Source: Phytopythium helicoides (lineage: Eukaryota; Oomycota; Peronosporomycetes; Pythiales; Pythiaceae). Taken from it: 64,000 nucleotides of DNA. The stretch spans positions 992,001 through 1,056,000 of the forward strand of contig JANFNE010000006.1 in assembly GCA_024867545.1 (NCBI GenBank), in the 5' to 3' direction. This document shows positions 20,753 to 32,218 of the stretch, piece after piece (within the stretch, counting starts at the first letter, position 1; every line of letters starts with the position of its first letter). A program made the position numbers and the translations under genes. The notes beneath the pieces were generated by a model. It saw only the letters and a program-made list of their open reading frames with translations, made no database searches and was not told the origin of the DNA.

Positions 20753-23700
20753 ATGGAGGCTCCGGGAGGTCGAGGCGGGGGCCGCGGCGGGTCGCGCAGC
20801 GCTTCAGGTGCGTTTTGAGCCGCTGCCGGGCACGCAGCTCCGCGTATTGCGGCGGGGAGGCGTCCACAAGCGCGGCGTATCTTTTTTTTTTTGCGGAATG
20901 CGCGGGCTCACTTGACTGCTTGGGCGGGCGTGCAGGGAGAGGTCGAGGCGGAGGATTCAGGAGCGAGAGCCGAAGCGAGGACAAGGCGCTGGGCAAGCAG
21001 AGCTACAGGAAGGTGGAGGTGGCGAGCAGTGACAAGATCAATGCTGGTGTGAAGGCGGACCCGCCATCGAAGGATCCGGTGCCGGCGCCGTTCCGGTCGT
21101 CGCTGAGGGCCTCCATCCAGACGCAGCCACCTCCTGCACCGGCAGATACAGAGCGCAAGGGCGATCGCCATGTTGTTGTCGAGCGCGGGAGTCGCGTGCA
21201 GTCGAATGTGAACAAAAGCCCACGAGACAGGAGTCGGGACAGCCGCGGCGGAAATCGGCGCACTGCGAGTCCTGCGAGGAGTGTCAAGGGAGCAGAGAGT
21301 GCTGTCACTGAGCGCCACGAGCGCCGTGTCATTTCTCTGTCATCTCCAGATCGCGAACAGCAAGTGGCGGGTGCAAAACCTTTCGTCAGCTCGCTGGCAT
21401 CGTCGCTACGGGATCAAAACAAACGCGAGAGCCCGCGTCGTGAAAAGGATCGAGGCTCAAGCAAATCATTCACCAGCAGTCGTAATGATGCAGGATCATC
21501 GCGACGGTCAAGCAGCAGAGATTCGCGGGATGGGCGATACGCGCATGGCAATCGCGATCACTCGCCTCAGTCGACGTATCGTCGAGTTGAGCGAGAAGGG
21601 GACAATCGCGCCACGCCGCTGACACGCCCAGCACTGTCTAGAAAGAACAGTACGGATAGCATCTCATCGCAGCGCTCAGACCGTAGCGAACGCAATCCGC
21701 GATGGGATCGCCGTCGCCCTGATAGCAGATCAAGCAGTCGACGCAGTAGTCCATTGAACGACCGCAACCGGCCAAGAACTGGTGACCCTCATGAGCGTCC
21801 TGGAATTGGCTCTAGTCTTCGGGACAGAGGCGCGGCAGGTCCCGGGCTGCGACGGTTGTCTAGCGGATCTCTGGGTACCAGTTCTCCTGCTCCAACGAGG
21901 CTACAGTCTAACAAAAGCAGTCAGGATGTTCGCTTTCAAGGTCGAATGGACGCCTCAAGGAATGCTCGTCATGGAGATGACTTGCAACCGCGGAGAACCT
22001 CTCTGGACGGAGCAACACCTGGCCTTAGACGAACAACGTCACTGGGAGCGCGAAGCATTTCGCATGATGTGCGGGCGGATGGACGCCCTGGTGCTCCAAA
22101 CGCTAGAGCTGTGGGTCCAGATAGCCACTCACCAGGTCGCCAAGTCGAGAAACCTGGGCAGAGCCTTGAAGCGGAGCGCATGCCAATGCGCTCCTCTCTC
22201 ACAGAGTCTATCAAACAAGATAACGAGTCTGGTAGCACAAACACCAGTACAGAGCATTCCGAGGCAAGTGAAGCTGACCGCAAGAAACTTGCCGACAAAC
22301 TCCGCGAGCGCATGGAAGCGCGTAACCTTGGGCGGGGCAAGAGCCTAGCAGAGTTGATGAGTCGATCTGCATCAATTGACGACCATCGGACTGCAATGCC
22401 GCGAGGACTGGCAAATGCTGACCAAAAGTCTCGTGAGGCACCGACTGAGAAGGAAGCGCGCGCTGCTGAATATTTTGCGAAGCTCGATCGCGAGAACGCC
22501 AAGCGAGAGCAAGCAGGCCGGGTTGTCGGGTTCCAGTCGTCGCTCAAGGCTTCCGTTAATGTACCAAATCGGGTTGGGATGGGATCATCGCTTCGCGCAT
22601 CAATCGCGGCTCAGCCTCGTGCTGCGAGTTCTTTGCTTGTGGAGAAGATCAAGTACTCCATTGCAGAATTGCGACGGTTCGACATTTTTTTTTGTTTGTT
22701 TTCTCTCATGTAAGTTTTTAAAGCTCCGCGCTAACGCCTTTGTTCATGGAATGGCAGGTTGATGGCATTCGCCCTTCCGAGACCAGCAGATTTACCAGAT
22801 ATGAGAATTACGGAAGTATTTCAAGTGCGCGATCCTTCCTCTGTTCCTTCACGAAGAAGAGGTGGTCGTGGAGGATCTGGTGGGCCTCAAGGGCGGTCGA
22901 TTGGAAGCAGTATTAGTCGACGCGACCGCGAAGCGCGGGGAGGTCGGCAAGCTCAGCGCGAACAGGGCGGAGCTGGCTCTCGTGGCAAAGAGAGACGCGG
23001 TGGTGGAGGCGGCCGAGGTCGCAACCAGCCGCCACCGCCACCTCTGTTTGATGGTCCAGTGGAACCTCTCACAGTTTCGGAGAACCGCTGGGTGCCTAAG
23101 AAGGCTCAGGAGGGCCCGGTTAGCGTCCTGAGCCAAGTCAAGAGTTTGTTGAACAAGCTCACTCGCGAAAAGTTCAAAAAACTCACTGATGAGCTGTGCA
23201 ACATGGAGATCACAACTTTGGCAGTCTTGAGGTAACCCCCATCATCATGCCTACCCTGACTTATTGGATATTTAATAATTCCTGTTTGCCGTGCACCACA
23301 GATTGATTGTTTCGTGCATCATGGACAAGGCTCTCGAGGAACCAAACTTTGCCGATGTTTACGCTGACCTTTGCAAGGAGTTTGGTACTCGAACGAAATC
23401 CAAGAGATGGCCATTTCTTCACTCGATGGCTGACACTGGAAACTCTGAGGTGCGCGCTGTATTTCTCTTTCGGCAGTTCAGTTGAAGTAACGTTATGAAA
23501 TGGGGTGGCAGGCATTCCGCTGGATCGCATTGAACGGAGATCGGCTGGAGCCTTACGCAGGGCCGTTTAGCAGGTAAACGGTGTATAAACGTGTTTCCTA
23601 CTGATGGAACCGATTTCTAACATATTAGTTTCGTGATTCAAGTGCTCAAGAATGCATCGACGCTGCGACCTCCAACACCGAAGCTACTTCAAGCTGCAAT

Positions 23701-26302
23701 CACGGTATGCAGATTTTGAAGCCACTTCAGACGAAAAAGTTATTTTTCTAACATCCGTGTGAGTAGCTGCACTCACTTCGGAGGCGTTCCACTACAACGA
23801 CGGAACTGTTGTGGTTGTGGGTGAAAAAGAGAAGGGAAGCTTCTATTACGCCAGTATGTTCCTTCCCTTTTTTTGTTGTCAACATCTTATCATTAACAAT
23901 GCGATTGCTCTTTGGTCAGAAATTAGCGCGGCGGAGTTGCAAGACGATGAACCAATTGGTGGACCATTTGAAACAGGTGAGCCTAGAGTATTAGGGATGA
24001 TTCTAGCGACAATATTGTTCGAATCTGACGTGCTGATATCGACCAGCTGACAAAGCGCGTCAAGAAGCTCTTCATGCTACTAGCTTCACAGAAATTCTGG
24101 TTACTCGCTGCCAAAGCGAGTTCGAGAAAACGGTGAGTGCTTTGGTGTATCACATGGCGAGCTAATCAGGGTACCAAATCTATAAACTCGAACTTGATGC
24201 AGAGCAAACATAGTGAGCCCGAGCCAACCGACGAGGAAATGGATGAGCGTCAGCGCAACATTGTACGCACCCGCGTAGATTGTCTTTTTGTTGTTGTTGT
24301 TGAAAATGCTGCAGTGTTCTGATTCGGTGCGTACTTTTTGGTATCACAGCTCGCAATGCGTGCAAAGCGAAAAATGCTCGGGAACATGCGCTTTCTGGGT
24401 GAACTGTTCAAGGTCGGCATCCTCAAGGTACTACTTAGCGCTGAATTCGGTAGCCTTGTCGATCACACTAACAATGACACTTGGACGAGTAGCAAAATGT
24501 TATCCAGGATTGCATCTTCCAACTTCTTGGTCTGGAGCTAATTCCCGGAGAGGAAGTGCATGCTCAAGCGATTCGGTTCCCCGACGAAGAAGATCTGGAG
24601 GCGCTCTGCAAGATGCTTGCAACTGTGGGCAAGAAGTTTGACCGTGCGGACACCAAAACGATCATGAAGATCATTATTCTTCGACTCGTGGAGCTGTCAG
24701 AAGACAAGAAGTTGAACTCGCGATCTCGTTTCCTCATCCAAGACGTGTTGGAGATGCGCGACCACATGTGGGAGCCCCGACGAAAGGTACTGCGTCTCAC
24801 GGATATCTGGGGGAGTATATCTGCTTTTGCTAACTTTCCCTATGTTTTGCGATAATTAGGAACTCCAGCAGAAGACCCTGGAAGAAGTTCGTCGCGAGGC
24901 GCAGAAGTTGCAGCAGCAGGGCAAGAATGCTCAGCACGACAATCTCACGCAGCGTCGTCGCAAGACGCAAATCTCAAGTATTCAGCTGGCCCGAGAGAGT
25001 AGCAACTTGATTGTTGCTCGAACGGAAACGGAGCCGAGTGAGCCTGATCATGAAATCGATGAAGAGGAGGAAGAGGAAGCCGAGGAGATCCAAGCTCCAA
25101 CATTGGATCCTGCACAAATGAGGAACCGCATCAAGAGCATCATCAAAGAGTACATTTCGATTGTGGATATGGAGGAAGCTGCTGCATGCGTTCGCGAGCT
25201 ACCGATAGATCCATTTCATCCGGAGTTTGCTGAAGAGGCCATTAATGTGGCACTGGACGGCAAGGAAAATGAACGCGAGCTCGCAGTCGATTTGCTGGCT
25301 GGACTCTATCGGTCGGGAGCGCTGAGCGCCGACGCTATCCAGCAAGCGATCGTTAGCGTCATGGAGTTCTTGGAAGACATGCAGATTGACGTTCCGCTCA
25401 TCCACCAATACTCGGCGCTTGTCTTTGGTCGTCTCATTGCGTCCGGTTGCTTTGGGCTGTCTTGGATGGTCAACGATGCGCTGCGCCACCTCATCGACTC
25501 AAAACTCACGTCGATGATTTTCCCAGAGGTTCTCAGCGTTGTTGAGTCGGAGACCAATGAGCAGACTGTGGTTCGGATGCTGAACGATGAAGAGCTGACT
25601 GCAGCGAGTGTGCTTCCTCGGTCTATGCGCTCGGAGTCGCAAGTGGAAGAGTATCTGCGTGCTAACGGCATCGAAGACTTCTTCAATGGTGGGCGTGGCT
25701 CAGACGACGACGAGGAAGACGAGCTGGACCCAGAAGTTGCTGGAAAGATGCGCAGCACGATCGATGAGTACATTTCGGTCATGGACCTGGACGAGGTGGT
25801 GCGGTGCATCGAGGAACTGGAAGGTGTCCCGGATTGTTGGATGCACTTTGCGCACACCTTGGTGATGGTTAGCATTGAGGCGAAGGCGGACGTGCGTTTG
25901 AAGTCAGGTGAGCTGCTCGCCAAGCTAGCGGAGCGCAAACACGTGACCGCAGACGACGCAGAGACGGCGATGGAGTTCGTTCTGGAGGACTTTGAGGACC
26001 TCCTCATCGACATCCCGCAGCTGGGCGACAATCTCGGCGAACTATTGGCACCTCTGTTCCAATCCGGTAGCTTGTCGCTAAGCTGGTTCCGTGAGGCCGG
26101 CGCAAGTCTCGTTGCTGGCGGACACGCGGCCAAGCTGTTGAGTGCCGTGCTTTCATCAATGGAGCGTCTATCATCCCGTGAAGCGGTCGTGACGTGGTGG
26201 GGCAAGCAGGACGCGTCGCAGCAGCAGGGCGTGTGGCAGGACTTCGCGTCCGGTAATAGTGGAAGCAGCCTGGACGCGTGGCGCCAGGTGCTGCAGCAGT
26301 AG
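20753..26302 (+). CDS. Eukaryotic translation initiation factor 4G with tandem MA3 domains
   Basis: Thirteen exons join in frame to 1553 residues; exon starts are 20753, 20936, 22758, 23302, 23512, 23629, 23784, 23920, 24047, 24203, 24350, 24508 and 24860. The ATG at 20753 opens an RGG-like leader (exon 1 ends at 20807). Residues 20-600 are disordered and Arg/Ser-rich with a repeated SSL motif. YSIAELR near 22655 fits the eIF4E-binding YxxxxL pattern, though the last position is Arg. The MIF4G domain starts at VKSLLNKLTREKFKKL and contains FLGELFKVGIL, the usual eIF4A-binding fold. Two MA3 domains follow, starting near KSIIKEYISIVDMEEAAACV and RSTIDEYISVMDLDEVVRCI. No W2 domain was recognised after them. 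Role: scaffold joining cap-binding eIF4E, eIF4A helicase and the ribosome. Confidence 0.92.
21091..22610 (+). repeat. Six dispersed SSL(R/K)xS motifs in eIF4G N-terminus
   Basis: The disordered region encodes a short motif again and again: RSSLRASI (near 21094), VSSLASSLRD (near 21385), GSSLRDR (near 21808), RSSLTESI (near 22187), QSSLKASV (near 22533) and GSSLRASI (near 22581). The common core is hydrophobic-x-Ser-Ser-Leu-(Arg/Lys)-x-Ser. Codons differ between copies, so this is conservation at protein level and not recent DNA duplication. Confidence 0.7.
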
Positions 26303-26367
26303 GCAAGCACAGAAAGCAGAGCAGGGCGGGGCATCCAAGAACACAGCTCAAGTTCATGTCATTGCAG

Positions 26368-26706
26368 TCACTGGACGACGCACATGCAGCCGGAGGACTG
26401 CGGTGCACAGCCGGGCACCTCCGTGTCGACCGCAGCCGTCTCGCTGGGCGGTGACAGCTCCTCTCGGCCGTCGACGCGGCGCACAGCGTACACGCGGATC
26501 TCGTAGGTACTCGTGGGGTTCAGGTCGTCCAGGGTCACGCTCGAGGCGCCAAGCGCCGCGTCCACGCGCTGCGCGGCCTCCCAGGCAGCGCCCGCCTCCT
26601 TGAACTCAAAGCGCAGCCAGCGGTCGGCAGTGGCAGGCTCGGGCACAGCCAGTGTCACCGAAAACTCGGAGCGGGAGAGCAGCTTGGCCGGCGACGGAGC
26701 CTGCAT
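26368..26706 (-). CDS. Small single-domain fibronectin type III-like protein
   Basis: A 112-residue intronless frame. The pattern PSPAKLL...SVTLAVPEP...WLRFEFKEAGAAW...VTLDDLNPTSTYEIRVYAV is the classical seven-strand FN3 layout, including the YEIRVYAV strand F motif. The domain fills nearly the whole protein. There is no signal peptide and no membrane segment; three Cys close the tail. Its stop lies 65 bp from the eIF4G stop on the other strand. FN3 domains mediate protein contacts. The partner cannot be told from the sequence. Confidence 0.65.
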   Translation of the reverse strand: MQAPSPAKLLSRSEFSVTLAVPEPATADRWLRFEFKEAGAAWEAAQRVDAALGASSVTLDDLNPTSTYEIRVYAVRRVDGREELSPPSETAAVDTEVPGCAPQSSGCMCVVQ

Positions 26707-27042
26707 GGTGGTGTTGGTTTGTTGTGTGTAGTGACGATCTGGCTTTGCATAAAAAATAAAAAAAAACTGTACAAATTCATGGCTTTGCAGAGCTCATGTG
26801 GTGTCATGTCATGAACAGCAAGTGCCCACGAGACCGGCAGCCGTCAACTCCGCGCAGGAAGGCGCGATTCTCGCGCACGGATCTTTCCTCCAAGTGTACG
26901 CATGGCTGATTGACCGCACCTCAGGGCGGTCACTTCACTTTACGCGCTCCTCCTCCACCCAAATGCCACCTTTCATCCGGAGACAGCGGGATTCCTGCAT
27001 GAATTACGCCTGGATTGCCTGGAGCCGTTGGCCAGCGAATTG
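26707..27042. other. Intergenic region between FN3 gene and unresolved gene
   Basis: About 336 bp. It begins with the 5' flank of the FN3 gene, including an A-rich stretch around 26750-26766. Nothing else was recognised. Confidence 0.4.
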
Positions 27043-28834
27043 TCAAAACTCCAGCGGCGTGACTGGGTGTATCGCTCGTCCAGTACAGTAGCGTGCTATC
27101 TCCATCAGCCAGTCATTCAGAGATGCACTGCACGTCACGATGGTGTTGGAGGTCGAGGTATCGAAATTGGACTGAGTACCGTACGAGATCTCGAACAACA
27201 AGACCATGTCTCGCGGCGTCGTCCTCGAGAATTTCAATGCGGCTATTCAATGCAGCAATCACAGCGTCGTGCTCACGTCTAACACGACCTGGCGTTCTCG
27301 ATTGAGATCCTCAATGTTCGCTTCGCGTTCAGACTGCAGAGGGCAAGAACAACTGCATGCTGCTTCTTAAGGTCTTCTATATCCGTCTGCACACCAACGT
27401 CGACCAAATTGTGTAGGAATTGCGGCGACACCATCCCAAGGCGATACCACGCACTCACCTTGCGCGTCCACACTGATGAGATGCGCTGCTGCACCTGCGC
27501 GTCCGCAGCGTGCATCACAGAGGCCTGTTAGCGTCGCCGAACGGCACGCAGCAGAGACGCGACCAGCGCACGCATACATACTTGGCATGCGTCCGCAGAG
27601 TAGCGCAACACGGCCACAAATTGACCATTGTCGTGACCACTGTCATGGCGTCAAACACTGGCACCAGGGACCACCGTCCGTGTACAGTCCGACGTGAAGA
27701 GAGCTTATGAATTGAATAGCCACAGCCAGCTCGTCAATTTCATTCAAGATACACACCTCGAAGGAGTGCGGAGCCACCTGGTGCCAGTTCAGTGTGATTA
27801 GGAAGTGCTTTAGGCGAACTTCTGCCACGCCCAACACGTCACCATTGATCTGCACAGAGTGTACAAGTTTGACATCAGGGAAGCCAAATAGTTTGAAACG
27901 GCCTGGAGTGTGGCGACCCGCTGCTCAAGACTCCCAGTGAAGCCGTACTTGTGCTGGCTCTTCGCTAGCCGAACGAGATCCAAGTCACCGAAGATACGTT
28001 TTGACCCGATAATTCGTGAAACGCACAATTTCACAAGTTCATCGGCGGTCAGAAAATGCTGCATTTTTTTGTATCCCTCATCATCGATACGCCACTGAAC
28101 GTAGTCCTTTTGCTTCTTGAACGTCGACAAGCCCGTGATCGATCTCAATGTGAAACCAAAAGCGGTGGCGATATGACTAGCATTGAACAGGATGCCGGCA
28201 AAAGACCGATCATTGCGGATCTCCACAACATGCGAAACAAACATGGGGCCGACAAATATATCGGCAAGACCCAGGTCGAGAAGCACTTTCGGAGCAACTG
28301 GCAGCGCCACTTTCACCATTTGTTTCTTTTTCTGCTGCTCTCTCATTAGTGAGCCGAGGCAAGTGTCGACCCTTGCATCAACATTCGCTTTTAGCCACTC
28401 AACAATGGTCGCTGCTTCCAGCCGAGCACAGTTGAGCTCCTGCGTCAAGGCGCACGCAAGTAGGTTGGCCAACGCCCTCGGATCGCTTGGCGTTACAGGG
28501 AGTGGGATGCTCTGATGCTTGGGCTGAACCGGTGCCTGTGGCTACCTTCATCTTCCTTGTATCAGTTGACCCGCTCTGTCCCGTCTTCACCAGCGCCTTC
28601 TAGTTGGAGGCGCACAGCTTTTCCTTAGTGTTGAAAGCTCACCCAACACATTACCGGTAGAAGTATCCGATTACCGGTACTTGCTAAGTGCTAAGATGTC
28701 AATCAGGAATTGGTGGCTGTGGGCCACCCACCGTAGACGTTCAGTACACTTCAGTTTTTGCATCCTACAAGCCTGCTCTCCTCGCTCCACTCCTTCGACT
28801 TCACACACTTAGCCTTGGTCTTGGACGGCGCCAT
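27043..28834 (-). CDS. Unrecognised multi-exon (or decaying) gene with C-terminal coiled coil
   Basis: The minus strand shows coding-like segments in several frames. A start is possible at 28834 (MAPSKTKAK, Lys-rich). A spliced second piece (KALVKTGQSGS...RKMK) would lead by a GT...CAG intron into a long open frame from ELNCARLEAATIVEW near 28440 to about 27930. A shifted frame carries FKLFGFPDVKLVHSVQINGDVLGVAEVRLKH near 27880-27790. Downstream pieces (VQQRISSVWTRK, SEREANIEDLNRERQ, REHDAVIAALNSRIEILED) look like coiled coil but lie in different frames, and not every shift is explained by a good intron. Either this is an intron-rich gene whose exons I could not fully join, or it carries frameshifts. 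The product is unknown. A plausible stop is near 27117. Confidence 0.45.
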
Positions 28835-29180
28835 TGCGACTTGACACGGCAGAATCTGTCTTGACTTAATATAGTATACAAATTCAAGTCATTTTCTCTC
28901 AGCGGAAAAAAATTATCTACCTTATATTGGCATGTAAATTATGAAACTTGACATATTACGTATGTATCTTGATTAAATTATAACAAAAGAGGTATACATC
29001 ACCCTCCCACTATAGTCTGAAAAAGGGCAAAAAAAATACCATTTTACATGTCATCTTTTGAGAAGCGCTCAAAAACGACCATGCAACCGCAACAGGGTTG
29101 ACGCACCTTCGTGCGAATTCGTCGATGCGAGCATGCAGGCGGTGAGACCCCTCCACATGCCGCCTAATAAAACTGTCGAG
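28835..29180. other. AT-rich intergenic segment
   Basis: 346 bp of conspicuously AT-rich DNA (especially 28860-29050), unlike the GC-balanced surroundings. It separates the 5' end of the unresolved gene from the 3' end of the C2/EF-hand gene and probably holds a promoter and a polyadenylation region. No ORF or repeat was recognised. Confidence 0.5.
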
Positions 29181-32100
29181 CTAGTCCTTCGCGGTGCCCA
29201 GCGTATAGGCTGGGAAAAGAATGTTGGGGAACTTTTTGCTGACGACGGCGAACTCGTCGAACGAGATGACGCCGTCGCCGTCCTTGTCGCCCTGGGACAT
29301 CACCGTGTCCGCCTTGCGCGCGACCTCGGCCTCGTTCGAGGCCATGTGGTTGGCTTTGAGGATCTTCATGAGCTCCTGGCGCGTGATGACGCCGTTGCCG
29401 TCCTCGTCAAAGACCATGAAGGCGAACTTAAGCTTCTCGTCTTTTTCAGCACCGGAGAAATTGGACAGTGCGATCATGAACTCTCGCACATCGATACGGC
29501 CGGTCTTATCGTTGTCGAAAAGCTGGAAAACCTTCTCGCACTGTGGCGACGGGTCCACCTGCATGATCTCGCAGAACTCCGAGTAATCGATCTGCCCCGA
29601 GCCATCCTTGTCGGTCGCCTGGAACCGCTTGTATGCCTTTTTGACCGACTCGGGCTTGATACCGTTGTCACGGGCAAATTCCTCGAGTGCAGTTTTCCGC
29701 TGATTTCGCATCTGGATCGCTTGAGCCCCACTCGCTGCGCCCCCAGCAGCTGCTGCCTCGGCAGGAGCCTTTGCAGGGCCGACGCCGAGTCCAGGAGGCG
29801 GTTGTTTCCCCTTCGTGACCATGGAGTAAAACTCGTCAAAACTCACCTGGCCGTCGCCATCTTTGTCAACCATCTTGATCATTTCATCGACTTCTTCATC
29901 TGTAGGTGACTCGCCGATGTTGATAAGCACGTGTCGAATTTCTGCCGCACCCACGTAATTGTTGTGGTCAAGGTCGAATGCTTGGAACGCATCCAGGATC
30001 TCCTTGTCCGTGAACGCGCCGTTGGGATCTCGCGGCGGCTCGGACGGAGCCATCGGTGGCGCACCCGGGACTGACACTGCGTTGGCGCCTGGTGGCAGCG
30101 GAGCCACAGCAGGCCCAGAAAGGACTGATGGAGCCACTGGTGGAGCCTTTGTTGGCGCTCCAGGTGGCCCGGGCTTGGAGAATGCGGCGGTAACAGCAAC
30201 CTTGCCGTTATCGAGTCCAACATCACCCTCAAAACCTCCCTTTGCCAACCATGGGACGATGTCAACCCGTGCCTGCGCTAAGACGCGGTCAACACCTCCA
30301 CCGGAATTGTCACGGTCCAGCACCTCAACAACGAGCTCCTTCTCAGCCGCGATGTTGAAGTCGAAAGACTCGTTGTACTCTGGTGTAGATCCCGTTCCCT
30401 TTTCGCGCGATCGAGTTTGCACAACTTGGGAACCGACCGTAAGTTTGACGTACGGATCGGACGCTTCCGAGCTTGTGGTGAGGTCGAATGCACGCAATAC
30501 CTTGACACTGAGTTTTCCGAAGCGAGCAAATGCGTTCGCCGCAGGTGGAGCCACGGGGAACCCGCCGGGAGGCCCTGGAGGAGCACCAGGTAATCCCGGT
30601 GGCCCTCGAGGTGGCATAGATGGTGGGCCTGGGCAATGTAAGAACAAATCCAAATAGTCAGTCAACATGAACATGGGGCACTAAGAAACTAGCATGGCGT
30701 TCTGCAATGGCCTACCTGGAGGCCCACGTGGCATGCCAGGAGGCCCAGGGGGAGCGCCTGGAGGTCCACGAGGTGGAAAACCTGGCGGTCCACGAGGAGG
30801 ACCTGAGGGTGTGTCTACGAGGTGAAGGTTACTATGATGAGTACTTCCGTGATGTTTTTGTCAGTATGTAATGCGCCTTACCTTCTTGTGATGCTGTTGC
30901 CACCGTAGACCACGAGAATGGAAATCAGTTAGCAATTCAATGGCAGCGAACTGCAGCGACAAGTGGCATACGAGCAATTGCGCCGGGGAGTCCTGCACAA
31001 TTGCAGCGATGACTTTAGTACTTCGGCTACTTGTAAAACCATCAATCTCCAAACAGTACCTTGACCAGCTCCAGGGGGCATTGGGGGTCCACGAGGTGGC
31101 ATTCCTGCTCTCGAAGGATAACGTGGATGAGAAAATCAGCATAACATCGTCATCGGTACTACAGCATTGTTGTTCCGGACCTGGAGGGCCTCGAGGCGGT
31201 CCTCGCATTCCAGGAGGCATCCCTGGAGGTGCCATGCCGGGTGGTGCCATTCCAGGTGGCATTCCTGCCGGAGGTGGTCCTCGCATCCCTGGGGGTGGCA
31301 TTCCTGGCGGCATACCGGGAGGTCCGCGCGGTGGCATTCCAGGTGGTTGCATTCCTCCCGGCGGCATCCCTGGCGGAGCACCTCGAGGTGGCATTCCAGG
31401 CGGTGGGCCTCTTGGAGCGGCCATTCCAGGCGGAAGAGCTCGCGGAGGTGGGGAACCAGCTCCTTGAGGAACCATACCTGGCGGAGCCATCCCTGGAGGC
31501 AAGCCTCGGGGTGGCATGCCTGGTGGTGGTCCACGTCCAGGAGGGGAAGGCGGGGCACCTGGTGGCGGTCCTCGCATCGCTGGCGGTGCCATCATGCCTG
31601 AAGAGAAACCCGCTAGTTAGAGCACAACACGCATTTTGACAGCCGCTGGTGTCTGATTAGGTACCTGGTGGAGCTCCTGACGGTGGCCCTCGTCCTGGTG
31701 GCGGTGCGATCGATCCTGGTGGAGGCCCAGCTATCGTGTTGTCATCGTGAGACTACATCCTGTCCTGCCAGGAATCGACAATTTTGCTTACCTGGTGGTC
31801 CACGCCCAGGAGGCATCATACCTGCAGGAGGAACTCCAGGTGGGCCACCAGGAGGAGCTCCCGTTGGAGGACCGCGACCAGGAGGCACTCCTGGGGGTGG
31901 ACCTCTACCAGGAGGAGCTCCAGGTGGCGGTCCTCCTGGTGGTGGTCCTCCTGGTGGGCCTCTTCCAGGAGGCACTCCAGGCGGAGGTCCCCGCCCTGGA
32001 GGAGATCCCGGTGGTGGACCTCGTGGAGGAGAATATCCTGGAGGTGGTCCGCGAGCCTGAGGGTATCCTGGTGGCTGACCTGGTGGTGGCCCACGCGGAG

Positions 32101-32218
32101 GAGCTCCTGGAGGAGGACCGCGGCTGCAGACAGCAGAAACGTATTGACCAGCTTTAGGAGATGCAGGCGAGTCTCAAGCTGGCTCCGTAGAGACGTACGG
32201 AGGCGGCGCTGCGCTCAT
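29181..32218 (-). CDS. C2-domain and six-EF-hand calcium-binding protein with Gly-Pro-Pro-rich N-terminus
   Basis: Proposed exons: 32218-32199, 32123-31792, 31730-31665, 31597-31181, 31104-31066, a 12-nt candidate at 30893-30882, 30802-30716, 30628-29181, giving 806 residues in frame. The first ~340 residues are [14 protein letters not shown] repeats. A C2 domain follows ([29 protein letters not shown] ... [10 protein letters not shown] ... [10 protein letters not shown]). Then come EF-hand loops: [12 protein letters not shown] (weak), [48 protein letters not shown] and [12 protein letters not shown]. The last four resemble calcineurin-B/centrin order. Expected role: calcium-dependent membrane or partner binding. 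The proline-rich part could bind profilin- or SH3-type partners (inference). The exact family is not recognised. Confidence 0.82.
30716..32123 (-). repeat. Gly-Pro-Pro coding cassettes on symmetric phase-1 exons
   Basis: Five exons (31730-31665, 31597-31181, 31104-31066, 30893-30882 and 30802-30716; 66, 417, 39, 12 and 87 nt) all begin and end in phase 1, splitting a codon after its first G. Four of them encode (R/M)GPP- or GMPP-type repeats. The preceding exon 2 ends in phase 1 as well. Each cassette can be skipped or duplicated without changing frame. Confidence 0.75.
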
